A stretch of DNA of 64,000 bases from contig NZ_CP091794.1 of the NCBI RefSeq assembly GCF_022024175.1, forward strand, positions 1,922,001 to 1,986,000, given 5' to 3'. A program made the position numbers and the translations under genes. Shown here piece by piece: positions 16,034 to 25,500 of the stretch. The stretch is from Prevotella communis. GTDB taxonomy: Bacteria > Bacteroidota > Bacteroidia > Bacteroidales > Bacteroidaceae. The first letter of the stretch is position 1; the number at the start of each line of letters is the position of its first letter. The notes under the pieces are model-generated. The model worked only from the letters and a program-made list of their open reading frames with translations, was not told where the DNA came from and searched no databases.

Positions 16034-17197
16034 ATGCCAACAAAAATTCTTAGTGTCGATGACGAGATGGACCTCGAGTTGCTCTTGACACAATATTTCA
16101 GAAGAAAGATCCGTAAAGGAGAGTACGAGTTCCACTTTGCTCACAATGGTGTGGAAGCACTGACCATGATGCTTCAGCACAAAGATTTTGATATCATACT
16201 GAGCGATATCAACATGCCGGAGATGGACGGACTGACGCTGCTCACGAAAATCAACGAGATGCAGAACCCTGCCATGAAGTGTATCATGGTGAGTGCCTAT
16301 GGCGACATGGGGAATATCCGTCAGGCCATGAACAACGGTGCGTTCGACTTTGCCACAAAGCCTATAGACCTGGACGACCTGAGTGTCACTATCGAGAAGG
16401 CTATCGAGCAGATTAATTATATCAAAGAGTCACAAAAGGAGCACTCGCAACTGGAGTCGCTGAAGACCGACCTGGCTGTGGCTGGCGAGATACAGCAGGC
16501 CATACTGCCCAGGGTGTTCCCTCCGTTCCCTGAGTTTGAGGCTATCCTCGACGTGGCTGCCTCGATGACACCTGCAAAGGACGTGGGTGGCGACTTCTAC
16601 GACTTCTTCCGCATTGATGAAGACAGGATTGGATTCGTGATGGCCGACGTGAGTGGTAAGGGTGTGCCGGCAGCCATCTTCATGGCTGTGAGTCGTACGC
16701 TGATACGTGCTATCGGCATGCAGGGCATAGCACCCAACGAGGTGATGACACGGGCCAACGAACTGCTCTGCAAGGAGTCGGTGAACTGCATGTTTGTCAC
16801 CGTGTTCTACGCTATCTACAACACGAAGACGGGCGAGGTGAACTACTGTAACGCCGGGCACAACTCGCCCTACCTGCTCCATGCCAGCGGACAGGTGGAG
16901 GCGCTGCCTATGAGCACTAACTGCATGATTGGTGCTATAGAGGGACTGGACTTCAGCGCCAACACGCTGCAACTGCAGCAGGGCGACATGCTGGTGATGT
17001 ATACCGACGGTGTGAACGAGGCCGTGAACAATGCCCTGGAGGAGTATAGTGAGCCCCGACTGAAACAGACGCTGGAGGCGCTGAAGGGACTGAACTGTCA
17101 GGAGACCATTAGCAATATCCTGGCTAGTGTGAAGGCCTTTACCGACGGCGCACCTCAGAGTGACGACATCACCTTATTATCATTTAAACGAAAGTAA
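16034..17197 (+). CDS. Response regulator with PP2C (RsbU/SpoIIE) output domain
   Basis: 387 residues. Residues 1-125 are a receiver domain (ILSVDDE; phosphoacceptor Asp58 in ILSDINMPEMDG; MVSAYGD; KPID). A short coiled linker (about 130-155) precedes a SpoIIE-type PP2C domain (160-387) with DVGGDFYDFF, MADVSGKGVPAAIFMA, CNAGHNSPYLL, YTDGVNEA and a final DDITLLSFK. Such proteins dephosphorylate an anti-sigma antagonist when the receiver is phosphorylated, but no STAS or HPK anti-sigma partner is encoded here. It heads a run of same-strand genes that includes two histidine kinase-like proteins, the likely source of its phosphate. No clear -7 box was seen in the 73 bases ahead of it. Confidence 0.94.
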   Translation: MPTKILSVDDEMDLELLLTQYFRRKIRKGEYEFHFAHNGVEALTMMLQHKDFDIILSDINMPEMDGLTLLTKINEMQNPAMKCIMVSAYGDMGNIRQAMNNGAFDFATKPIDLDDLSVTIEKAIEQINYIKESQKEHSQLESLKTDLAVAGEIQQAILPRVFPPFPEFEAILDVAASMTPAKDVGGDFYDFFRIDEDRIGFVMADVSGKGVPAAIFMAVSRTLIRAIGMQGIAPNEVMTRANELLCKESVNCMFVTVFYAIYNTKTGEVNYCNAGHNSPYLLHASGQVEALPMSTNCMIGAIEGLDFSANTLQLQQGDMLVMYTDGVNEAVNNALEEYSEPRLKQTLEALKGLNCQETISNILASVKAFTDGAPQSDDITLLSFKRK

Positions 17198-17227
17198 AAA
17201 GCATTGAAAGAGCTGATTAGAAATAAT

Positions 17228-18814
17228 ATGCTTTGGGGCATTGCCTGTGCCGCTTTGGGCACAGGATGCGCCGTGGGCTTTAGCTGCTACTACTTCGAGA
17301 AGGAGAAGACGGCCGAACTGGAACAGCAGTTGGCCGTGATGAGTCAGAAAGAGCACCGGGCCGTGATAGACCAAAGCATCAACAAGCAGATGGAGGAGAT
17401 TGCCTACGAACAGAAACGCATCAGCGATGAGCGTACCGTCGAGGCAAAGAAGCAGGCCGAGATTGCTGAGGAGGAGAAGCAGAGCGCTATCATCGCCCAA
17501 AACCAGGCGAGGGCATCGGAAGAAATAGCCCGAAAGGAGCGCGACAATGCCGAGGCTCAGAGTAAGGAGGCTAAACGGCAGGCCGAGATAGCCAACGACC
17601 AGAGGAAGACGGCAGAGCTCAACAAGCGCGTGGCTGATACCCTGAGCTACATAGCGCTGGGACGCTCGCTGGCCTCCATGGGTTCTAATCAGTATCAGTC
17701 GGGCGGCAATAAGGAACTGGCTAAGCGGTTGGTCTTTGCGTCGTATTGGCTGACGAAGACCTACGGCAGCAGGAACGACCTGTATCACGTCTCCGTGATT
17801 CAGGCCCTGATGGAGGTGAGCGACAGTAAGACGACCTGGAACAACCTGCACAAGGGTGGCATCACGGGCATCTTCTTCGTTCCCAACAAAGAGAAAGAGC
17901 TGGTAACGGTGAGTAGCTATGGCGAGATATACCGTCATGTGAATCAGGATGATAAACTAAAGACGCACAACCTGTTCTCTAACAGCGCACTGGACTTCCG
18001 TAGCGTGTATGTGGATAAGGCTGGCACCATCTATGCCGCCAGTCACACGGGCCATCTGGTCGTCATCCCGGCCAACGGCAAGGCGCAGCAGGTGGTACTC
18101 TCAGACATCAGTCACCCCATGGCGCTGGATATGTATAACGACGACATGCTGGTGGTGGTGGGTGAACACAGTGTGGCACTCTTTAATACGAAGACTCACC
18201 AGCAGCAGGGCACCCTACGTGTGAACGCCAAGATCACGGCCCTGGGGCGCATCAACAAGCATCCGTATCTCTTCGACGAACAGGGATATATGCACGAGAT
18301 GGTGAGCACGGACAAGTTGGATAGTAAGCGCAAGCCCACTGCCGTAAAGGGCATCGTCACGGCTTTTGCACGCTCTGACAACAAGGGTATCAACACCTAC
18401 GGCACCAGCGACGGCAAGATATATGTGGAGGAAAAGAACGGAAGAATAAAGGAACTGGTGGGCCATCGTTCGCGCATCACCCGACTGAAGGTGAACGGCA
18501 ACCAACTCTACTCTTCCAGCTACGACGGCAAGATGAACCTGTGGCTCTACGAAAACGAGAAGGTGGAACCTATCCAACTGTTCCAGTCGGACCAGTCGGA
18601 CGGATGGATTCGCTACTTCAACATCAATAACAAGAAGACGCACCTGTGGTCGGGCGATAACAACGGCAACCTGACGGAGACGTTGGTATCGGTCGATGTG
18701 ATGGTAAACCGACTGAAGGCGCATCTGCTCACGGAGGAGCAATGGGATAACTATATAGGTAAGAGTGCCTCTTACAAGATGTTTATCAATAGTGTGAAAG
18801 GAGGTGAGAAATGA
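17228..18814 (+). CDS. Membrane-anchored coiled-coil and beta-propeller repeat protein
   Basis: About 528 residues. An N-terminal membrane helix (MLWGIACAALGTGCAVGFSC) is followed by a long charged coiled coil (about 20-145, rich in Glu, Lys, Ala, Gln), then from about 190 a chain of WD40/propeller-like beta repeats (HKGGITGIFF, VTVSSYGEIYRH, YAASHTGHLVVI, GHRSRITRLKVNG, YSSSYDGKMNLW). This is the architecture of a membrane-tethered scaffold. The start is uncertain: an in-frame TTG at 17204, 6 bases after the previous stop, would add 8 residues, but ATG at 17228 is the more usual codon. It overlaps the next gene by ATGA, so the two are translated together. A role in signalling is inferred from the neighbours. 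Confidence 0.8.
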   Translation: MLWGIACAALGTGCAVGFSCYYFEKEKTAELEQQLAVMSQKEHRAVIDQSINKQMEEIAYEQKRISDERTVEAKKQAEIAEEEKQSAIIAQNQARASEEIARKERDNAEAQSKEAKRQAEIANDQRKTAELNKRVADTLSYIALGRSLASMGSNQYQSGGNKELAKRLVFASYWLTKTYGSRNDLYHVSVIQALMEVSDSKTTWNNLHKGGITGIFFVPNKEKELVTVSSYGEIYRHVNQDDKLKTHNLFSNSALDFRSVYVDKAGTIYAASHTGHLVVIPANGKAQQVVLSDISHPMALDMYNDDMLVVVGEHSVALFNTKTHQQQGTLRVNAKITALGRINKHPYLFDEQGYMHEMVSTDKLDSKRKPTAVKGIVTAFARSDNKGINTYGTSDGKIYVEEKNGRIKELVGHRSRITRLKVNGNQLYSSSYDGKMNLWLYENEKVEPIQLFQSDQSDGWIRYFNINNKKTHLWSGDNNGNLTETLVSVDVMVNRLKAHLLTEEQWDNYIGKSASYKMFINSVKGGEK

Positions 18815-21639
18815 ATAAACGGCTCTTTATACTCTTCGCCCTTCTGACAGCCTCAACCTATTCTTTCACACAGGGAATTCCATTCCTGCGCAACTTTAGC
18901 GCTGAGGAGTATCAGGCGCACAACCGCAACTTCGACATCACCACAGACGACAAGGGGTTTGTGTATGTGGCCAACTTTGAAGGTCTGCTGTATTACGACC
19001 AGGCAGAATGGCGCATCATCCATACGCCCAACATCACCCGTGTGACGACCCTCTATCGCGACCGGAAGGGTACGATCTGGGCTGGCGGCTACAACTACCT
19101 GGGCTTCATAGAGAGCAACGACAAGGGTGAGCTGATGCTGCATAATGCCGTGAAGAAAGGTAATTTTCAGGGTGTGGTCACCAGGATTTGGGAGAACGGC
19201 AACCAGATGGTCTTCCAACTGGAGGACGGCTACGGCTACACGCTCAGTAAGGGCGAGGTGAAGGAGGCCTCGCAGCGCCTGCTGGAGACGGCACCCGACA
19301 ACGAGTTTATTGACATAGGATTCGGACTGAAGGCGCAGACAACGGGGGCCAACGGCGTGAATATTCTGAGCAACGGGCAGACGGCCTATCTGATTACGGA
19401 GGACAACGGTCTGTGCTCGAACGCTATCAATAAGTTGGCCTACAACGGCAAAGGCATCCTTTGGGGCGCCACGAACAACGGCCTGTTCTGCATCGCCGTA
19501 CCTACTACCTACACGCATGCCACAGCGCAAGAGGGACTCCGTGGCGAGGTACTGTCTATCATCTTTCATGAGGGAACGCTCTACGTGGGCACTGCCAACG
19601 GACTGTTTTTCATGGATGGAAAAATCTTCCGTCAGGTGGCCGATATGACCCACCCTTGCTGGCAAATGATTACCACACCCAAGGGATTGCTGGTGGCTAC
19701 GAGCAACGGTCTGTACCTGATGAAGGAGAAGACGGTGGCCGAGCGACTGAACGACCACAACACCATGTCGGTGAAGGAGGCGCAGGGCGGATTCTATACT
19801 GGTGAGTCGGAGGGTGTGTTCATGAACGGCGACAACGGTCGCAGGGAGAAGATAGCCGACCTGGAGCGCGTGACACATATTTATATAGATAAGAAGGAGA
19901 CCATCTGGCTGCAGAATCTGTATGGCATCATCTGGTGCAAGAAGCAGGCAGAGAAGGCGTTCCATCAGGTGGTGCTGGAGGGCGACAAGACCGTGCCGGG
20001 CATGATTGTGCCAACGAACAAGGAACTGCTCACCATCAGTGCCAACCAGACAGACCCCATCCCCTACCCTCAGATGGCTTATCTGGACAAGGACGGGGCC
20101 ACATGGCTCACAAATAGCGACGGACGAGGGCTTTACTGCATCAAGGATGGCATCAAGGACAGGCGATTCACGCAGCAGTTGAACGCTATCAGCGAATATA
20201 ATGTACGCGATATGTTGTTCTTCGACAGGGACAGGCTCATCTTGGGTGGCGACTTTGGTCTGATTACCTATAAGGTGAAATTCTCTGACCCCATACTGGA
20301 TAGCAGTCCAAAACTGTTTATACGCAGCGTCAAGCTGAATGGCGACAGCATCTTGTGGGGTGGCTACGGTAAGATGCCAAGCAAGTTGCAGAGACTCAGC
20401 AGCGATGAGCGCAACCTGGAGTTTACCTTCGCACTGGACAACACCATCCTGATCAAGGAGACACGCTATCGCTACAGGTTGAACAATCAGTCGTGGTCGG
20501 CATGGGACAACGAGCAGGAGGCTAAGTTCCCAAGTCTGGAACCAGGAAGATACACCTTCGAGGTGCAGGCGATGGATGCCTACGGACAGGTGACGCAGGC
20601 AGAAGCCCTGAAATTTGAGATTCAGCGGCCGTTCTACCAGCGATGGTACATGATGATTCTCTACCTGGTTGTGGTTGGTATCCTGATCTACCTCCTCGTA
20701 CGTTTCCGTCTGCACCGGTTGGAGAAGGAAAAGATGCGTCTGGAGAATATTGTGCAGGAGCGCACGGCCGAGGTGGTCAAACAGAAGGACGAAATTGAAG
20801 AGAAGTCAAAGAGTCTGGAGCAGGCCCTCAAAGACCTGGGCGAGGCGCAGCACGAACTGATTCGTCAGGAGAAGATGGCTACGGCCGGTAAACTGACGCA
20901 GGGCTTGATTGACCGCATTCTCAACCCGATGAACTATATCAATAATTTCTCAAAACTGTCGTGCGGACTGCTGAAAGACCTCAAGGCGAATATCGAGGAC
21001 GAGGAGGAGCACATGGACAAGGAGAACTTCGAGGACACGCTGGATGTGCTGGAGATGTTGAGTCAGAACCTGGAGAAGGTGGAACAGCACGGACTGAACA
21101 CCACACGCACGCTGAAGGCAATGGAGGAAATCCTGAAAGACCGCACGGGTGGCAAGATGGCAATAGACCTCTGTAGCATCCTGAGACAGGACGAAGAGAT
21201 GCTACACAACTATTTCAAGGAGAAGATTGCTGCGTTCAACATCCAGGCACCTTTCTCTATACCTGAGACAAGTGTCAATATCAATGGTAATCCAGAGCTG
21301 ATCAGTATGACCATCATGAGTATTCTAGGCAATGCGATGTATGCGCTGGAGAAGAAAGCAGCACGCACGCAATATACGCCGGAGGTGGCTGTCACGCTGA
21401 CTCAGGACGACGCGCTTGCTACCATCACCGTTCGCGACAACGGTATCGGCATAGAGGAAAGCATCATTGACAAGGTCTGCGACCCCTTCTTCACCACGAA
21501 GCCAACAGGTGAGGCAGCAGGTATCGGTCTCTATCTGAGTCATGAAGTGATACAGGATCACGGTGGCGACATCCAGATAGCGTCCGAGAAAGATAATTAT
21601 ACAATAATAACCATTACGTTACCAATTCTTCAAAACTGA
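18811..21639 (+). CDS. Propeller/Y_Y_Y sensor with histidine kinase-like C-terminus lacking the phosphoacceptor His
   Basis: 942 residues. A signal peptide (1-21) leads to a periplasmic two-component propeller (about 25-490), a Y_Y_Y domain (about 500-605), one membrane helix near 612-632 and a coiled coil (640-685), then a dimerisation/kinase region. The histidine box reads GKLTQGLIDRILNPMNYI: the usual A-H-E-I-x-N-P is I-D701-R702-I-L-N-P, so both the phosphorylated His and the catalytic Glu are missing. The ATPase part is well kept (GNAMYAL, VRDNGIGI, FFTTKPTGEAAGIGLYLS). It resembles the sensor half of hybrid two-component systems but has no receiver or DNA-binding domain. It is 8 bases ahead of a kinase with an intact box; a heteromeric pair is plausible (inference). 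Confidence 0.9.
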   Translation: MNKRLFILFALLTASTYSFTQGIPFLRNFSAEEYQAHNRNFDITTDDKGFVYVANFEGLLYYDQAEWRIIHTPNITRVTTLYRDRKGTIWAGGYNYLGFIESNDKGELMLHNAVKKGNFQGVVTRIWENGNQMVFQLEDGYGYTLSKGEVKEASQRLLETAPDNEFIDIGFGLKAQTTGANGVNILSNGQTAYLITEDNGLCSNAINKLAYNGKGILWGATNNGLFCIAVPTTYTHATAQEGLRGEVLSIIFHEGTLYVGTANGLFFMDGKIFRQVADMTHPCWQMITTPKGLLVATSNGLYLMKEKTVAERLNDHNTMSVKEAQGGFYTGESEGVFMNGDNGRREKIADLERVTHIYIDKKETIWLQNLYGIIWCKKQAEKAFHQVVLEGDKTVPGMIVPTNKELLTISANQTDPIPYPQMAYLDKDGATWLTNSDGRGLYCIKDGIKDRRFTQQLNAISEYNVRDMLFFDRDRLILGGDFGLITYKVKFSDPILDSSPKLFIRSVKLNGDSILWGGYGKMPSKLQRLSSDERNLEFTFALDNTILIKETRYRYRLNNQSWSAWDNEQEAKFPSLEPGRYTFEVQAMDAYGQVTQAEALKFEIQRPFYQRWYMMILYLVVVGILIYLLVRFRLHRLEKEKMRLENIVQERTAEVVKQKDEIEEKSKSLEQALKDLGEAQHELIRQEKMATAGKLTQGLIDRILNPMNYINNFSKLSCGLLKDLKANIEDEEEHMDKENFEDTLDVLEMLSQNLEKVEQHGLNTTRTLKAMEEILKDRTGGKMAIDLCSILRQDEEMLHNYFKEKIAAFNIQAPFSIPETSVNINGNPELISMTIMSILGNAMYALEKKAARTQYTPEVAVTLTQDDALATITVRDNGIGIEESIIDKVCDPFFTTKPTGEAAGIGLYLSHEVIQDHGGDIQIASEKDNYTIITITLPILQN

Positions 21640-21647
21640 TACATATT

Positions 21648-22469
21648 ATGGAGAAGCAAATGGAAAACCTCAGGCAACAACTGAAGCAACAGGAGAAGCT
21701 GGCATCATTAGGACTGCTCAGCGCCGGCATTGCCCACGAGATTCAGAACCCCTTGAATTTCGTCATTAATTTCAGTAAGATGTCGAACAAGTTGCTGAGT
21801 GATCTGACTGAGATTGTAGAGGACAACGAAGATAAACTGAGTGAGGACGACCGTGAGGAGGTGGAGGATATCGTGGCCGACCTGAAAGAGAATATGTCTA
21901 AGATTGTGGAGCATGGCGAACGGGCCATCAGCATCATTCAGGGCATACTGCTCATTTCTCGTGGCAAGGAAAACGAGTTTATCCCGACGGACATCTGTCA
22001 CCTGGTCAAGGAGTATGTGTGGCTGTCGTATCACGCCATGCGTGCCAACGATAAGAGTTTTAACATAGCTATCCGTGAGAACTATCAGGAGGGTCTGCCT
22101 CCGATTATGGTCATCCCACAGGATCTGAGTCGTGCCGTACTCAACGTGATGAACAATGCCTGCTATGCTGTAAAGAAGAAGGCCGAGGCAACGGGTGCTG
22201 ACTATCAGCCGGAGGTAACGGTATGCGTGAAGTCGGACGGCAAGCAACTCACCATCTCGCTGGCCGACAATGGTGAGGGTATGAGCGACGAGGTGAAGCA
22301 GCATCTCTATGAGAATTTCTTTACCACCAAACCCGTAGGACAAGGCACTGGTCTTGGCATGGGCATCACACGCGATATCGTAGAAAACAAACACGGAGGC
22401 AAACTGTCGTTCGAGTCAACGCTGGGACAGGGCACGAGTTTCACTTTTATAATTCCAATTAAAAATTGA
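21648..22469 (+). CDS. Small cytoplasmic histidine kinase
   Basis: 273 residues with no membrane helix or sensor domain. After a short coiled coil, the histidine box is intact: SLGLLSAGIAHEIQNPLNF with phosphoacceptor His30. The ATPase domain has an N box (NVMNNACYAVKKK), G1 (LADNGEGM), an F box (ENFFTTKPVGQGTGLGMG) and a final G-rich motif. It is close in sequence to the C-terminal part of the preceding sensor (shared INFSK and LEN/NLxK motifs), so the pair probably arose by duplication. It likely takes its input from that sensor and phosphorylates the receiver-PP2C protein at the head of the run; both partners are inferred from context. Confidence 0.9.
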   Translation: MEKQMENLRQQLKQQEKLASLGLLSAGIAHEIQNPLNFVINFSKMSNKLLSDLTEIVEDNEDKLSEDDREEVEDIVADLKENMSKIVEHGERAISIIQGILLISRGKENEFIPTDICHLVKEYVWLSYHAMRANDKSFNIAIRENYQEGLPPIMVIPQDLSRAVLNVMNNACYAVKKKAEATGADYQPEVTVCVKSDGKQLTISLADNGEGMSDEVKQHLYENFFTTKPVGQGTGLGMGITRDIVENKHGGKLSFESTLGQGTSFTFIIPIKN

Positions 22470-22501
22470 TTCCTTCTTTCACAGGAGAAAAATCCATACG
22501 A

Positions 22502-25500
22502 ATGGTTAAAACAGACTCTACTACCGCATTATTTATAAAATGGATAGTGGATGCTTTTGAGAATTATTCCCAAAAGACGGCTATCATTGACCATGCTGGC
22601 GAACGGGAAACAACCTACGAAGAGCTGTATATCATGGTTTGCAGGGTTGTGGGCTATATCGACAAGCGTCGGTTGCCCGCCCACTCTTTCATCGGCATCT
22701 GTCTGCCCACGAGTATGGAGTATATAGCTGCTGAGATTGGCATCTGGCTGGCAGGTCATGCTATCATTCCCATGGGCGACCAGTTTCCGGAGTCTCGTAT
22801 TCAGCAGATTATGGAGCATAGCGAATCGCCCCTGTTGATTGATGAGAAGGTGATGAGCGAGATGGCATCCACAGAACCAAAAGAACCGTCGGCACTGCCT
22901 GGTGAGGACGACATCAACGCCCTCTTCTATACGTCAGGCAGTACGGGGCAGCCAAAGGGTGTGCTCCACTCGTTTCGCTCGTTTGGCATTCCGCTATTCC
23001 CTGACAAGATGTTCCAGGATTTGGATGTGTCGGTGATGGCTGTCACGGCGCCAATGTTCTTTGTGGCCTGCAAACTGATTTATGATTTCATCACCAGGGG
23101 CAAGACCGTCAACGTGGTGCCTCAGAATATCAGGATGGATATTCGTAAACTGGAGGATTTCCTGGCCGAGCAGCGTATCGAGTTTGTATTTATTCCTCCT
23201 TCGGTACTACCCTATTTCCAGAATAAATCACAGGCATTAAAGGTGGTGTTTACTGCATCTGAGCGTGTGTCGGGTGTAGGCCCTAAGGGGTATAAGCTCG
23301 TCAACTACTGTGGTCAGACGGAGACGGCTGGCATCGGCTGCACGTTTATGATTGACAAACCCTACGACAATACGCCTATCGGTATCCCTGTAGAACCTTA
23401 TATATATAGTGTACAGGATGAGGACGGCAACGAGGTGCCTTTCGGCGAGGAGGGAGAACTGTGTTATCGGGGCGACTTGACGCCTGGCTACTATAAGGAC
23501 CCGGAGCGTACGGCACAACTGTATCGGGGCGGATGGCTTCATACGGGCGATATTGTCAGGGCTCGGCCAGACGGCAACCTGATATACGTGAACCGTAAGG
23601 ACTGGATGGTGAAAATCAACGGGCAGCGCGTAGAACCGAGTGAGGTGGAGACGGTGTTCAAGAAGATTCCTGGCATCGACAACGCCATCGTCAAGGGTTT
23701 TACTTCTGGTAATAAGCGTCAGTATCTCTGCGGCTATTATATCTCGAAGACGGGCGTCACGGAGCAGGAAATCATCGACTACCTCACGTCGAAGTTGCCT
23801 GCCTACATGGTACCGGTCTATTTCGTGAAGATGGAGAGTTTTCCGCTCAACATGAACGGCAAGACCGACCGCAAGAGTCTGCAGTCGCCTGCTGTGGAGG
23901 ACGACGTCATAGAGCGTGCGCCCTACGAGGCTCCTCAGAACGATACAGAGGCGAAGTTGTGTGCTGCCTTCGAACGTACACTGGGCCATACGCAGGTAGG
24001 TGTCAATGAGGACTTCTTCCTGATGGGTGGCGACAGCATCCGTGTGATGAAGTTGCAGACGCTGTGTGCCGACCTGTCTATCGACGCCCGAATGATTTAT
24101 ACGCATCGCACGCCACGCAGGATAGCCGAAGCCATCAGCAAGAAGGGCGAGTTCAGTTTTGAACGCCTGGCGGACTACCCACTGAGTCAGACGCAGTTGG
24201 GAATCTTTGCTGCATGCATGGCTCGACAGGGCGAGGTGGTCTATAACAACAGCACGCTTTTCAAACTGGCCCCTGGGCTGGATCTACCTCGTCTGGCAAA
24301 AGCCCTTGAGGCCGTAGTAGAGGCCCATCCCTTTGTGAAGACTCGCCTGTTTATCAACAGCAACGGCAATCCCCGTCAGCGCAGGAATGATGACGAGAGT
24401 TATAGGCAGGAGATAGAATATGTTTCGGAAGAGGAATTTGACTATCTAAAGCCTCAACTGATGCAACCCTTTGACTTGCTTCATGACCAACTGTTCCGTA
24501 TCCGTATCATTGCTACGCCGAAGAATGCCTATCTTTTCATGGACTTCCATCATGTTATCTTCGATGGAATGTCTATGGGCGTTGTACTATCCGACTTAGA
24601 GAAAGCTTATCATGGTGAGCATCTGGAAGGTGAGTCTTTCAGTGGCTTTGAGGTAGCGCAGGAGGAAGAGGCTCTACGACAAACAAAAGCTTACAGTGAT
24701 GCCAAAGAGTGGAACACAAATGTGTTTGGAAGTCTGGAAATCACATCCCTGCCCGTTGCCGACAGCAACGGACTTGCTACCACATTTGGAAAACAGGAGG
24801 CTGACCTGGGTTTGAGTGTACAAGAACTGAACGAGGCGTGCCAACGTTTTGGTGTGACTTCTAATGTATTTACGATTGCAGTCTTTGGTTATCTGTTGGG
24901 ACACTATACCTATTCTCAAGAGTCTCTGTTCGCTACCATCTATCACGGTCGTCATGAATTAAGATTGGACCGTACTGTTTCGATGTTGGTAAAGACGTTG
25001 CCCGTCTATGAGAAATGGGACAAGCAGACAACGCTGAGAACATTGCTACAGACTATCAAAGAACAACTGATGGGCAGCATGGCAAACGATATTTATTCGT
25101 TTGCCGAGCTCAGAGCCATGAATCACTATATTGGCAGTCAGATTCTCTTTGCCTATCAGGGCGACATCGAATTTCCAAACCGTATTGGCGGAGCGCCATA
25201 CTGTCAGATACCTCTGATGGATAATGCCACCGGCGAGCAACTGGCATTCGAGATTTCCAGAAATGGCAACCAACTCACGCTTCATGCGGAATACCACAGC
25301 AACATCTATTCAGATGCTTTTGTGAAGAGGATTTTGCAAAGCTACATTCACCTGATTAAGACCTTTGCGGCTGTTGACAATGATGAGGTGACTTTGATGT
25401 CGCTTCCTCTTCTGTCGCATGAAGATATGGAGAATCTGCTAACCATGGGCTGCGGGAAGGAAGTCAAAAGAGATGCGTCAGAGACATTTATTCAATTATT

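Noticed and set aside
18853..20715. A 620-codon open frame on the minus strand
   Set aside because: It lies entirely within the plus-strand sensor gene, has no domain, and its composition is that expected from the antisense of a GC-rich third-position gene.
22466..22501. TTG at 22466 as the NRPS start
   Set aside because: It would overlap the kinase stop and add residues outside the adenylation fold; ATG 22502 has AGGAGA upstream and is the normal codon.
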